Shown: piece by piece, positions 1-8,823 of the stretch
Layout of the letters: the number at the start of each line of letters is the position of its first letter
Position numbering within the stretch: position 1 is the first letter of the stretch
From: Deltaproteobacteria bacterium
GTDB taxonomy: Bacteria > Desulfobacterota > Desulfuromonadia > Geobacterales > Pseudopelobacteraceae
Direction: 5' to 3'
NCBI GenBank assembly: GCA_021779135.1
Contig: JAJYBH010000012.1
Location: forward strand, 1 to 42,595
DNA: 42,595 bases
Notes under the pieces: model-generated
Databases searched by the model: none
Told to the model about the DNA's origin: nothing
What the model saw: only the letters and a program-made list of their open reading frames with translations
Translations under genes and position numbers: made by a program

Positions 1-2071
1 AGAAGCGGATGCCGGTTACGTATCCGCTGGAATCAGAGCGGAACTTGACCCCCAACTCAACAGAACCGTCCGGACCGCCGTCAACCAGGCCAGGTACTGT
101 GGTTCCCGGCCAGATGGTAAAGTTGGTCTGCTGCGGAGTGACTGTTACCGTCATGCCGGCCGAAGGCGTCTCGATATTGCCACTGTCATCCACCGACCGG
201 CTGCGGATGGTGATTTGGCCGGATATTGCCGGAGTCCAGGTATAGCTCCAGGATTCGCGGCCGCTAGCGGGATGCCAGCTGGAACCATTATCGGTGGAAA
301 CTTCAACGGCTCCAACCACACCTCCACCGCTGTCGGATGCGGTGCCGGTTATTGTGATCGTTGAACCTGCAGGCAAAGAAAAACCTGGCGGTGGCGAGGT
401 AATCGTCGAAACAGGAGCGGTCAGGTCGTTTGATGGGGTCGCCGCTACAAGTCCGGTCTGCAACGAACCAGGTTGGACGCCCATGTCGGCAAGGATGTTG
501 ACGGTGGCCTGCTTCAAGCTCGTGTCGGTGACGGAAGGGCCGTTGTCATGAGCTGCATCCAGGCCCCAGGACCAATGTACTGTCCCGGCCGAAAAGACCA
601 AGGCCTTGCTCGGTGCGCGATAGAGGGTCATGACGTGAGTTGCTGTCCCCGGCAGGTAGATGTCGGCAGCAATGTTTATGTTGTCTCCCAAGAGCATTGC
701 TATCGTCGGAGTAGTGGTTGACGATAACTGCACGAGGCCGGCCGGCCGAAAACCGTTATCTATATCCTCATCAAACTCATAACCAACCACCCTGTCGCCA
801 AGTACCGCCTTCTGGCCCGCGGCGAGCGAGGCCGCGGCAGTGTTGCGCCAGAACCTCATCCTGCCGTTTGCCTGGGGTACTTCCAGTGAGATTCCGAGAT
901 CGTTGGGGCCGTCTGAAACCGTAAAGAGTGTACCGCTCAGGGCATTTTCGGGGCGGCCGCCATCGGCGGGCGGGCTGAATGTCGGGTTGCGCCAGGTTCC
1001 GGTCCAGATGGCAGGATCAAGGGGGTCGACAGGTGACGGGGCGTTGCTTTCATTGTAACAGACCAAGGTTCGGTAGGGGGTGCCTGAGCCGTCAATGCTG
1101 TTTTCCCAGCGCACCTTGCGGTAGATCTCATTGCCGCTGAAAAAGGCCAGGTTGACCCCCGCTGATCGTGCGGCCTCAACATTGGCCCGCTCTTGTCCGG
1201 ACCAGTATTCATCATGACCTACGGACAGGAAGGCCTTGTGTTCGAGGATCTCGGCGCCTCGTCTGTCGGTGTCGACCGAGGTGAAGTAACTGACGTTGTA
1301 CCCGTTGGCTTCCAGCCAGCGGACCATGGGATATTCGGCCTGGAAGAACCAGTTGTAGGCCCCCATGCCGCTATTCACGTCGCGAGTCAGAAATGGTCTG
1401 TTGTAGCTGGATTTTTTGGCCTTCTGATTCGGCCAGCCGTAGTCGGGGTATTCGATATAGCCGAGGCCATAGGTATTGTATGCCTGCCAGGTAGTGTCGG
1501 AGGTCTTGAAGAGAATATCGGAATTACCGGTATCGTCTCTGACGATGAAGATGATGTGGCTTGCTCCCCCGGTGTCCGTACGTACGAGTCTGGCAATGTA
1601 GACCCCGGAAACAGCGTTGGCGGGTACCACCCAGGAAGCAGATTCGGACCAGTTCCCGCAATCAGTGAGTTTGGTTGCGCTATCGCTGATACAGGCGGGC
1701 TGTGTCTGGGGGAGCGATACGGAAGGGTTGACCGTGGCCATCTTTCGTGCACCCAAACCGCCATAATAGCCGATACGGTAGATATCCACCCTGTAGCCGC
1801 TTGCCTTGGTGTCGACCTTGAAGTGGACAGTCTCGCCCTTGTTGACGCTGATATCGGTGGCGAAGCCCTGGATGCTCTGGTCACCCGCACCGATGATATC
1901 CCACTCGCTGGAAGGATTGCCCGCCTTGCAGTTCTCGGCCTCGATCGCATTTGCAGGCACACTGCACGAACTGATCGCATGTAACGGGGAAATAATTTGA
2001 ATCGTTACTATGCCCGTTACAATTGCACATGCCCGTAGTAATTTCTTATACAATTGGTTTTTCAAAATCAT
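1..2071 (-). CDS. Secreted dimethylformamidase-beta-like protein with Ig-like and DUF4082 regions (partial, 3' end outside window)
   Basis: The minus strand is open from the ATG at 2071 to the window edge (about 690 codons), so only the N-terminal part is present. The product begins with a Sec-type signal peptide (basic start, hydrophobic stretch to about residue 30). Residues of about 45 to 530 resemble the C-terminal domain of N,N-dimethylformamidase beta subunits, including a VGHDEYWSG motif near residue 287 followed by FFSGNEIYRK. An Ig-like domain follows at about 555-645. The last visible residues (ELGVKFRSDSSGYVTGIRF) look like the start of a DUF4082 domain. The visible half has no DMF-specific context, so amidase activity is not claimed; an extracellular or cell-surface role beside the polysaccharide genes is inferred. 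GGAGGG lies unusually close to the ATG at 2071; an in-frame ATG at 2080 is an alternative start. Confidence 0.82.
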   Translation of the reverse strand, partial: MILKNQLYKKLLRACAIVTGIVTIQIISPLHAISSCSVPANAIEAENCKAGNPSSEWDIIGAGDQSIQGFATDISVNKGETVHFKVDTKASGYRVDIYRIGYYGGLGARKMATVNPSVSLPQTQPACISDSATKLTDCGNWSESASWVVPANAVSGVYIARLVRTDTGGASHIIFIVRDDTGNSDILFKTSDTTWQAYNTYGLGYIEYPDYGWPNQKAKKSSYNRPFLTRDVNSGMGAYNWFFQAEYPMVRWLEANGYNVSYFTSVDTDRRGAEILEHKAFLSVGHDEYWSGQERANVEAARSAGVNLAFFSGNEIYRKVRWENSIDGSGTPYRTLVCYNESNAPSPVDPLDPAIWTGTWRNPTFSPPADGGRPENALSGTLFTVSDGPNDLGISLEVPQANGRMRFWRNTAAASLAAGQKAVLGDRVVGYEFDEDIDNGFRPAGLVQLSSTTTPTIAMLLGDNINIAADIYLPGTATHVMTLYRAPSKALVFSAGTVHWSWGLDAAHDNGPSVTDTSLKQATVNILADMGVQPGSLQTGLVAATPSNDLTAPVSTITSPPPGFSLPAGSTITITGTASDSGGGVVGAVEVSTDNGSSWHPASGRESWSYTWTPAISGQITIRSRSVDDSGNIETPSAGMTVTVTPQQTNFTIWPGTTVPGLVDGGPDGSVELGVKFRSDSSGYVTGIRF

Positions 2072-2214
2072 GCCCTCCATTATCGCTATTACTCAAATTG
2101 GCGTAGTAATTAAACCTCTACATACTTATACAAGCAATACGCATGCCTTTGAGTAACATACTGATAATGCAGTACTTTACGTTGTGGGATTACAAAGTTT
2201 ATAGATGTGTAAAG

Positions 2215-2889
2215 TTATCCGACATCAGTGGTTTGGAGGGAATATTTTCTTATCGTTTTTGCGGGGCTCCCCGCGGCGACAACATCAGCCTCGATATTGG
2301 TAATTACATTCGAGCCCAGCCCAACCAGAGTCCGATCACCTATGGAAACGTTCTCACGCATCTTTGTTCCTGAGCCGACATAACAGCTGGAACCAATCCG
2401 AACTGACCCTGAAATTGATATATTTGATCCAAAACAGGAGTAGTCACCAACGATGCTGTCGTGAGAAATAACGGTATTAGGCAGAATAATGCAGTGATTT
2501 CCTATTGTTACCCCACAGCTTATGACTGCATTTGGCATTATGACCGTGTTGTAGCCGATTTTCGCATCCGGTGATACAACCACTGATGGATGTATGATTG
2601 TAGCAAATCGTGATTCATCCAGATTCAGACTCCCGATAACCTTGTTACGTTTGGGATAGCTTGTCGGACTGCCAGGTACCGCGAGGACGAACGCATCTGG
2701 GGTTTCATTCAGGATCTCCCGCCCCCCCAGCACCTTGATTCCGCAACATTCATTACCATGCCGGGATTGATCGTCATCGATGAACCCCAGTACTTCCCAT
2801 TCGGTGTTTCTCCCATTCATCGCAAAAACGGACAACAGCGCTTCCCGCGCATTGCCACCGAATGGGAATAACAATAGTTTCTTAGGCAT
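2215..2889 (-). CDS. NeuD/PglD-like sugar O/N-acyltransferase
   Basis: This 224-residue protein has the two-part layout of the NeuD/PglD family. A small Rossmann-like N-terminal region (GGNAREAL at 11-18) is followed by a left-handed beta-helix of hexapeptide repeats from about residue 95 to 215. His143 in ISHDSIVGD sits where the family places its catalytic base. The expected reaction is acetyl-CoA-dependent acylation of an amino group on a nucleotide-linked sugar. The gene overlaps the stop of the upstream aminotransferase gene by 8 bases, and the pair probably makes and then acylates an amino sugar. The ATG at 2889 is chosen because AAGGAG lies about 8 bases upstream; the TTG at 2895 is too close to it. 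Substrate unknown. Confidence 0.85.
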   Translation of the reverse strand: MPKKLLLFPFGGNAREALLSVFAMNGRNTEWEVLGFIDDDQSRHGNECCGIKVLGGREILNETPDAFVLAVPGSPTSYPKRNKVIGSLNLDESRFATIIHPSVVVSPDAKIGYNTVIMPNAVISCGVTIGNHCIILPNTVISHDSIVGDYSCFGSNISISGSVRIGSSCYVGSGTKMRENVSIGDRTLVGLGSNVITNIEADVVAAGSPAKTIRKYSLQTTDVG

Positions 2890-4129
2890 TAACAACTCCT
2901 TTCACTACCTCGTCGACCTCTTCCTCTTTCATGCCATTGAAGAGAGGCAGGAGAATCACTGAATCTCTCGCTTGCTCAGAATGAGGCAACCAAAACTCCG
3001 CGGCGTATGCCGGTTCCTGGTGGGTATTCATGATCCCCCGGCGAGACGAAATGCCCATATCGAGCAGGTGCTGCATAAGTACATCACGACTAACCGGCGA
3101 AGTATCTCGTACCTTCACCGGGTAACTCTGCCAATTTGTTCGACACCAGGTTGTGTTTCGGGGCAACACCAACCAGGCAACATCCTTCAGCCTCTTATTG
3201 TACAGATCTGCAAGTTTTTCCCGCTCCTCCAGAAAACCCGGCAATTTTTTAAGTTGTTCAATGCCTATGGCGGCCTGGACATCGGTCATTCTGTAATTGA
3301 ATCCAGTGGTCACGTACTCTTCAAAAATCACCCGATTTGCACTGTGTCGTACCGTGTCCGGGATTGACATGCCGTGTTGCCGGAGAAGACGAAACTGCTG
3401 GTCGTACCCGGAGTTGCTTGTCGTTATCATTCCGCCGTCACCAGTGGCGACAATCTTGCGCGGATGGAATGAAAAACAGGCGATGTCGCCGTGAGGTCCG
3501 CCGATTTTTTCCCACCTGTCAGCGATATGTATTTCGCTGCCGATCGCGCAGGCGGCATCTTCTATTACGGGGAGGCCAAACTCCGCGGCAAGAGAAAGTA
3601 ATGCCTCCAGGTCGCAGGGCATGCCCATTTGATGGACCGGCATGATTGCAGCCACACGTCCTATTGATCGCGCAGTAGAAGCGGCTCCGCCTTCCACAAT
3701 GTTTCGTAATGGGGATTCCCCAACAGCAAGCCGTGCAACATCCCGATAATAGAGCCCCCCCTCGCGCTTCTCGCATTGCTCGTACAGACAATGCCTGAGG
3801 CTTTCCTGAGACATGTTGTAGGAACGAGGATCGATATCGACAAAGAGCGGTTCAGCGAAACAGTACCGTACTGCATTTGCCGTCGCGATAAACGAGTGAC
3901 TCATCGTAATTACGACATCTCCGGGTTTCACACCTACCGCCAGGAGGGCAAGGTGCAGGGCTGTCGTGCAGCTTGAAACCGCGCAGGCGTGTTTTGAGCC
4001 GACATAGGATGCAAAGTCATCTTCAAATTGCTTGACCTTGGGCCCCTGCGTAAGCCAGCCGGAAAGAATCACCTCTTGTGCTGCCGCGGCTTCCTCTTTT
4101 CCAAGGCACGGCTTAGCAATTGGAATCAT
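2882..4129 (-). CDS. DegT/DnrJ/EryC1/StrS-family sugar aminotransferase with an unusual insertion
   Basis: This is a PLP-dependent sugar aminotransferase of 415 residues. Recognisable family blocks are GWLTQGPKVKQFE near residue 24, SCTTALHLAL near 53, VIEDAACAIGSE at 188-199 (Asp191 would contact the PLP nitrogen) and CFSFHPRKIVATGDGG with Lys225 as the likely Schiff-base lysine. The family normally runs from the FVDID strand to the VHQMG strand with a short link. Here about 40 extra residues (roughly 113-157) lie between them, which explains the length above the usual 370-390. The ATG at 4129 has GGAGGAG 8 bases upstream; a longer reading from 4186 lacks such support. The gene overlaps galU by 17 bases and feeds the NeuD-like acyltransferase. 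Sugar substrate unknown. Confidence 0.9.
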   Translation of the reverse strand: MIPIAKPCLGKEEAAAAQEVILSGWLTQGPKVKQFEDDFASYVGSKHACAVSSCTTALHLALLAVGVKPGDVVITMSHSFIATANAVRYCFAEPLFVDIDPRSYNMSQESLRHCLYEQCEKREGGLYYRDVARLAVGESPLRNIVEGGAASTARSIGRVAAIMPVHQMGMPCDLEALLSLAAEFGLPVIEDAACAIGSEIHIADRWEKIGGPHGDIACFSFHPRKIVATGDGGMITTSNSGYDQQFRLLRQHGMSIPDTVRHSANRVIFEEYVTTGFNYRMTDVQAAIGIEQLKKLPGFLEEREKLADLYNKRLKDVAWLVLPRNTTWCRTNWQSYPVKVRDTSPVSRDVLMQHLLDMGISSRRGIMNTHQEPAYAAEFWLPHSEQARDSVILLPLFNGMKEEEVDEVVKGVVNA

Positions 4130-5000
4130 TGTCACACTCCTCCAGGCGTTGTCTGAGAAATGACCGAAATCTGCCGTTAAACTCATTCCGTTTCAAGGCC
4201 ATGTCCACCGTTGCTTTCAAAAAGCCGAACTTGTCGCCACAGTCGTGACGGATACCTTCGAACTGGCAGCCGTACACGGCTTTTTCCGATAACAGCGTGA
4301 GGATGGCGTCGGTCAGCTGTATTTCCCCCCCCTTGCCCGGTTCCAGGCTTTCCAGGATCGGGAAGATGTCCGGGGTCAGAACGTACCTGCCGATGATCGC
4401 CAGGTCCGAAGGGGCCTCTTCCCGCTTCGGTTTTTCCACCATATCGATCACTTCGAAAATTTGATCGGATATCCGGTTGGCCTTGACACATCCATAGGCA
4501 GAGATGTTCTCCATTGGGACCTGTTCCAGGGCCAGCACGGTCCCCTGGTATTTGTAGTGGACGTCGAGAAGCTGGGCCAGGCATGGCCGCTTGGCATCGA
4601 TGATGTCGTCACCGAGGAGGACTGCAAACGGCTCCTCACCGACGAACTCCCGGGCGCAGAGGATGGCGTGGCCGAGACCCAGCGCCTGCTGCTGGCGGAC
4701 GTAAAATATCTTGACCATTTCCGCGATCTCCCGCACCTGGGAAAGTTCGGCGTCCTTACCTTTGTCGTAGAGCAGCGCCTCCAATTCGAAGGCGATGTCG
4801 AAATAATCCTCGATAGACCGTTTGCCTCGACCGGTAACGAAGAGGATCTGCTCGATCCCCGCGGCAACCGCCTCTTCCACGACATAGTGTACGAGAGGCT
4901 TGTCGATGAGGGGAAGCATCTCCTTGGGTGAAGCCTTGGTGGCCGGCAGGAATCTGGTGCCGAGTCCGGCAACCGGGAAAACTGCTTTTTTAACCTGCAT
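4113..5000 (-). CDS. galU: UTP-glucose-1-phosphate uridylyltransferase
   Basis: This 295-residue protein has the full GalU pattern. FPVAGLGTRFLPATKASPK starts at residue 8 and binds the nucleotide. Further hallmarks are LIDKPLVHYVVEEA, GLGHAILCA, VLLGDDII, the IIGRYVLTP segment and GGEIQLTDAI. It makes UDP-glucose from UTP and glucose-1-phosphate in the cytoplasm and so supplies activated sugar for the surrounding exopolysaccharide genes. The ATG at 5000 is selected because AAGGAG lies 8 bases before it; the in-frame GTG at 5024 has no comparable site. It overlaps the following aminotransferase gene by 17 bases, which suggests one transcript. Nothing looks truncated. It is close to the typical family length of about 290-300 residues. 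Confidence 0.96.
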   Translation of the reverse strand: MQVKKAVFPVAGLGTRFLPATKASPKEMLPLIDKPLVHYVVEEAVAAGIEQILFVTGRGKRSIEDYFDIAFELEALLYDKGKDAELSQVREIAEMVKIFYVRQQQALGLGHAILCAREFVGEEPFAVLLGDDIIDAKRPCLAQLLDVHYKYQGTVLALEQVPMENISAYGCVKANRISDQIFEVIDMVEKPKREEAPSDLAIIGRYVLTPDIFPILESLEPGKGGEIQLTDAILTLLSEKAVYGCQFEGIRHDCGDKFGFLKATVDMALKRNEFNGRFRSFLRQRLEECDNDSNC

Positions 5001-5057
5001 CAGTTTTTCTCCTTGATAATTCACAGAATCAGGTCAACTCGTGCGAATTCTCCGCCT

Positions 5058-6035
5058 TCAGGCAACGGGACCATTGCCGGCAATGATTCCCTTCCGCCAG
5101 GCGATAAGACGTCTCAAACCCTCTTCCACACTTACCTTTGCCTCGAAACCCAGCAAGTTCCTGGCTTTTGTCGTGCTTGCCAGCCTCCGGGGGACCGGAT
5201 TCACGGTGCGTTCCGGTAAAAACTCCGGTTCCAGTTTAGATCCCGTAACCTTGAGCACCGCCCTGAGCAGTCCCAGCAGGCTCGTCTCGCTGCCGCTGGC
5301 GACGTTGAACACCTCATCAGTTACATCGGACTCCATGGCCAGGATGTTTGCATCAGTAATGTCATCAATATTTATGAGATCCATGGTCTGCGAGCCGTCG
5401 CCGAAAATCAGCGGCGTCTGTCCGCTATCGATCCGGTCAAGCCAGCGCACGAGGACTTCGGTGTACTTACCATCGATATCCATGCGAGGTCCGTACACAT
5501 TGAAGTAGCGCAGGGCAACATAGCGAAGGCCGTACATTTCCGCAAATGACCGTACCATGCCTTCGCCCGCAACCTTTGCGGCCCCATAATAGGTGCGATT
5601 GTTGTACGGGTGATGGCTTTCATCGGTAGGGAATGAATCGGCAAGTCCATAAACTGACGCTGAAGAGGCATATAATAGTTTCCCCACCTTCTTCTCAACC
5701 GCCGCCTGGAGCACGTTATGAGTACCCGTCAGCATCACTTCCATGGCATCGCGGGGGTTGTCTGCACAAGCCGTGATTCTGATGGCCGCCATATGGAATA
5801 TCCCATCCACGCCGCTGGCAAGATTCATGAGCAGTTCCAGGTCGCGTATATCCCCCTTTACGAGACGTACCCTCGAATCCTTCAGGATTCCATCGATATT
5901 GTGCATGCTTCCGCGTACAAAATTATCGAGCAGTATTATCTCGTCAGCTCCGCCCGCCAGCAGCCGGTCGGCTATGTGTGAACCCATCAAACCGGCGCCA
6001 CCGGTCACCAGAAATCTGTTCCCCTCAATCTTCAT
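5058..6035 (-). CDS. NAD-dependent sugar-nucleotide epimerase/dehydratase (extended SDR)
   Basis: This is an extended short-chain dehydrogenase/reductase of 325 residues. The NAD-binding glycine motif TGGAGLMGSH is at 11-20, where the canonical form is TGGAGFIGSH. A catalytic Ser lies in YASSASVYG near 125, and the YxxxK pair is Tyr150/Lys154 in TYYGAAK. RYFNVYGPRM near 190 is typical of UDP-sugar 4-epimerases and related dehydratases. Both the expected fold and the placement between galU and the fused acetyl/aminotransferase indicate a UDP-sugar substrate, either UDP-glucose/galactose or an acetamido derivative; the sequence alone does not decide. The start at 6035 has GGAG 7 bases upstream. 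A gap of 39 bases separates it from the upstream gene. Confidence 0.88.
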   Translation of the reverse strand: MKIEGNRFLVTGGAGLMGSHIADRLLAGGADEIILLDNFVRGSMHNIDGILKDSRVRLVKGDIRDLELLMNLASGVDGIFHMAAIRITACADNPRDAMEVMLTGTHNVLQAAVEKKVGKLLYASSASVYGLADSFPTDESHHPYNNRTYYGAAKVAGEGMVRSFAEMYGLRYVALRYFNVYGPRMDIDGKYTEVLVRWLDRIDSGQTPLIFGDGSQTMDLINIDDITDANILAMESDVTDEVFNVASGSETSLLGLLRAVLKVTGSKLEPEFLPERTVNPVPRRLASTTKARNLLGFEAKVSVEEGLRRLIAWRKGIIAGNGPVA

Positions 6036-6074
6036 TCATCTCTCCTCTTGTATCCTCATGTCAAATAGTACTTG

Positions 6075-7685
6075 TCAAAGAGCCCTATAAACCTCACGCA
6101 CGGCCAGACAAACCCTGTCCTGCTGGGCTGAAGTCAGCTCAGCAAACATTGGCAGGGAAAGCACTTCGTTTGAAGCCGCTTCGGTGTGCGGGAAATCACC
6201 CTCCTTGTAACCAAGGTCTGCATATGCCGGCTGGAGATGCACGGGAATCGGGTAATGTATGCCGGTGTTAACACCTTTCGCTGTGAGAGCTTTCTGGAAT
6301 GCATCGCGCTGGGCCACACGGATTGCGTAAATATGGTAAACATGACGGTTGGCTTGCATCTCGGACGGAGTCTTTACTCCGCTATCCGCTAAAAGCACAT
6401 CGTATCGGGAGGCATGACTCCGTCGGGCATTGGTCCATTTTTCCAAGTGCCGCAACTTGACGCGCAATATTGCTCCCTGCATGCCTTCCATGCGGTAGTT
6501 ATACCCCTTTAACGTATGGATGTATTTACTCTCCGCTCCCCAATCCCTCAGCATGCGTATGGTGTGGGCATGTTTCTGGCTGTTGGTGACCACCATTCCA
6601 CCCTCGCCATAGGCACCCAGGTTCTTGCCCGGGTAGAAACTGAAGCAGCCCAGGTCCGCGATGCTGCCAACCCGACGACCCTTGTATTCAGCGCCATGTG
6701 CCTGGCAGGCGTCTTCGATAACGGTGAGATTATGACGGCGGGCAATTTCCATGATTGTATCCATGTCTGCTGATTGACCATGGATGTGCACGGGTAAGAT
6801 GACCTTTGTCCGGGGTGTGATGGCTGCCTCGATCGCACTGGTGTCCATGGTCAGGGAGTTTGGTTCAATATCAACGAAGACCGGCTTGGCCCCGGAATAT
6901 ACAATTGCTGCTACCGTAGCTACAAAGGTATAGGAAACGGTGATGACCTCATCACCCGGACCAACTCCGGCTGCCAATAACGCCAGATGGAGGGCGCTGG
7001 TCCCGGTATTGACGGCTATGCCGTTGCCGGCATTCTGATAGGCGGCGAACTCACGCTCGAAGGCAGCAACCTCTTCACCCAGAACAAACGAACAGCTTTC
7101 CAGAATCTTGTTGACTGCCGGTTGGATCTCGACCTTGATCGAATGATACTGTGCCTTCAGGTCCAGAAACGGAACAGGTTGCAAACTGTCATCCTTATCA
7201 GACTCAACATCCTCCATGGTACGTATGAAGCGTGCCGGAATCCCCGCTACAACGGAATTTGCAGGCACATCCTTCGTGACTACGCTTCCCGATCCAACGA
7301 TGGCGTTTTCGCCTATCGTAACACCACACAGAATCGTGGAACTCGTGCCGATGGAGGCGCCTTTTTTTACCAGGGTAGGGACACAGACCCAATCCGCTTC
7401 AGTCTGTGGGGCTCCGTTTGCGGTAGCGCGCGGGTACTTGTCATTGATAAAAGAGACATTATGCCCGACAAATACGTCATCTTCTATCGTCACGCCTTCA
7501 CAGATAAAAGTGTGGCTGGAGACCTTTACGTTCTTGCCGATCTTGGCATTTTTCTGGATTTCTACAAATGCGCCGACCCGTGAGTTATCGCCAATTTCGC
7601 AGCCGTAGAGGTTAATGAACTCTGAAAGTCTGATGTTCTCGCCCAGCGTTACGTTATTGATGCTCTGCTTGGAGCTGTCGCTCAT
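6075..7685 (-). CDS. Bifunctional sugar N-acetyltransferase-aminotransferase fusion (WbpD-like + WbpE-like)
   Basis: This 536-residue protein joins two enzymes usually encoded separately. Residues 10-155 form a left-handed beta-helix acetyltransferase: hexapeptide repeats, a probable catalytic His75 in FVGHNVSFIND, and a GIPARFIR end typical of WbpD/WlbB. After a charged linker at about 156-170, residues 171-536 form a complete DegT-family aminotransferase with GTSALHLAL, the PLP Asp in VIEDACQAHG (about 325) and the Schiff-base Lys354 in FSFYPGKNLGAYGEGG. In the WbpB-WbpE-WbpD pathway these activities aminate a 3-keto-UDP-GlcNAc uronate and then acetylate it, and the WbpB-like oxidoreductase gene lies immediately upstream with an ATGA overlap. 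The reading frame is continuous, so the fusion is not an artefact of a missing stop in this sequence. The exact substrate is inferred. Confidence 0.9.
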   Translation of the reverse strand: MSDSSKQSINNVTLGENIRLSEFINLYGCEIGDNSRVGAFVEIQKNAKIGKNVKVSSHTFICEGVTIEDDVFVGHNVSFINDKYPRATANGAPQTEADWVCVPTLVKKGASIGTSSTILCGVTIGENAIVGSGSVVTKDVPANSVVAGIPARFIRTMEDVESDKDDSLQPVPFLDLKAQYHSIKVEIQPAVNKILESCSFVLGEEVAAFEREFAAYQNAGNGIAVNTGTSALHLALLAAGVGPGDEVITVSYTFVATVAAIVYSGAKPVFVDIEPNSLTMDTSAIEAAITPRTKVILPVHIHGQSADMDTIMEIARRHNLTVIEDACQAHGAEYKGRRVGSIADLGCFSFYPGKNLGAYGEGGMVVTNSQKHAHTIRMLRDWGAESKYIHTLKGYNYRMEGMQGAILRVKLRHLEKWTNARRSHASRYDVLLADSGVKTPSEMQANRHVYHIYAIRVAQRDAFQKALTAKGVNTGIHYPIPVHLQPAYADLGYKEGDFPHTEAASNEVLSLPMFAELTSAQQDRVCLAVREVYRAL

Positions 7686-8686
7686 AGTCTGATCTCCTTC
7701 CCGCGTTGTTTGATGGATTTTTCCGAGGCTTCCAGTATTTTCACGACATTAAGGCCGCTGATTCCATCGGTGATAGGGCGTCGTCCTGTTTGTACGCACC
7801 CGACAAATTCGCCTACCATGACGCGCAATGCCTCGGTAACGTTCAGCCGGGGTGCCCACATGTCACCAAGACGATAGGAGACAAGAACATCGTGGATCCC
7901 TTCGGTGGTCGAAACGTCTACCCCGCGGTCGTAGATCTTGATTTTTTCACTGACCTCCATGTCATCATAATGGATGGTCTTTTTACTCCCACCGACGAGC
8001 ATGGTGCGGACCTTGACCGGTGAGAGCCAGTTGTTGTGAAAGTGCGCAATCAAACCGCTGTCGAAGTACACCGTGAGATATGCCACGTTCTCATGTCCGT
8101 TACCTACGTGACAGGCGCCGGTTGCGCACACGCTGACCGGTTTTTCCTTGACCAGATGATCCATGATGGCAAGATCGTGCGGCGCAAGGTCCCACAACAC
8201 ATTTACGTCCCGTTGAATCAAACCGAGATTGATGCGTACCGAATCAAAATAATAGAGATCACCCAGATCCCCACGATCTATGATCTCCTTCATTTTACTG
8301 ACTGCTCCCGTATAGATGAAGGTGTGGTCAACCATGAAGGTAAGTTTGCGTTGGTCAGCCAGTTCCACCAGTTTCTCAGCCTCCGCTACCGAGGCGGTAG
8401 CAGGTTTCTCCAGCAATACGTGTTTTCCATGCTCGAATGCCTTGCGCGCTAACTCATAGTGACTAGAAACCGGTGTCGAGATTACAACCGCATCAATTAA
8501 TGGATTGTTCAATATATCTTCGTACCTGGTTGTAGTCTCAATCGATGGAAATTTGGATTTGACCTGTGCGAGACGTTCCGGGTTCATGTCACAACAAGAA
8601 ATTGCACGGGCATCACCCAACTCTTGAATGTTGCGGACAAGATTCGGGCCCCAATAACCGTATCCGACTACAGCGATGTTAATCAT
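7682..8686 (-). CDS. Gfo/Idh/MocA-family sugar-nucleotide oxidoreductase (WbpB-like)
   Basis: This 334-residue protein has an N-terminal Rossmann fold (INIAVVGYGYWGPN from residue 2) and the family signature HVLLEKPAT near residue 92, whose Lys is catalytic. A C-terminal alpha/beta substrate domain follows. In the UDP-acetamido uronate pathway such enzymes oxidise C3 before transamination. The next gene, overlapping by ATGA, encodes both later steps on one chain, which supports that assignment. The ATG at 8686 has a strong GGAGGT about 10 bases upstream; the earlier in-frame start at 8725 is less supported. No WbpA-like UDP-GlcNAc 6-dehydrogenase was found in the window, so the substrate may come from a gene elsewhere. 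General myo-inositol-type dehydrogenase activity cannot be ruled out. Confidence 0.87.
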   Translation of the reverse strand: MINIAVVGYGYWGPNLVRNIQELGDARAISCCDMNPERLAQVKSKFPSIETTTRYEDILNNPLIDAVVISTPVSSHYELARKAFEHGKHVLLEKPATASVAEAEKLVELADQRKLTFMVDHTFIYTGAVSKMKEIIDRGDLGDLYYFDSVRINLGLIQRDVNVLWDLAPHDLAIMDHLVKEKPVSVCATGACHVGNGHENVAYLTVYFDSGLIAHFHNNWLSPVKVRTMLVGGSKKTIHYDDMEVSEKIKIYDRGVDVSTTEGIHDVLVSYRLGDMWAPRLNVTEALRVMVGEFVGCVQTGRRPITDGISGLNVVKILEASEKSIKQRGKEIRL

Positions 8687-8823
8687 GCCTTCAGACCTCC
8701 TTGGGATGTAATTATCAAATTGCATTTAATGCCCGCTAAATTAAAATGCCTTAATAGGCCTTCGGAATGTCAATGCGGATGGGAACCGATTTCACCTGCT
8801 GGCCTCTACAGCCTTGATGGAAT

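Noticed and set aside
1193-1984. Plus-strand open frame of 263 codons near the left end
   Set aside because: The minus strand here encodes a coherent secreted protein with a signal peptide and known motifs; the plus frame is its mirror.
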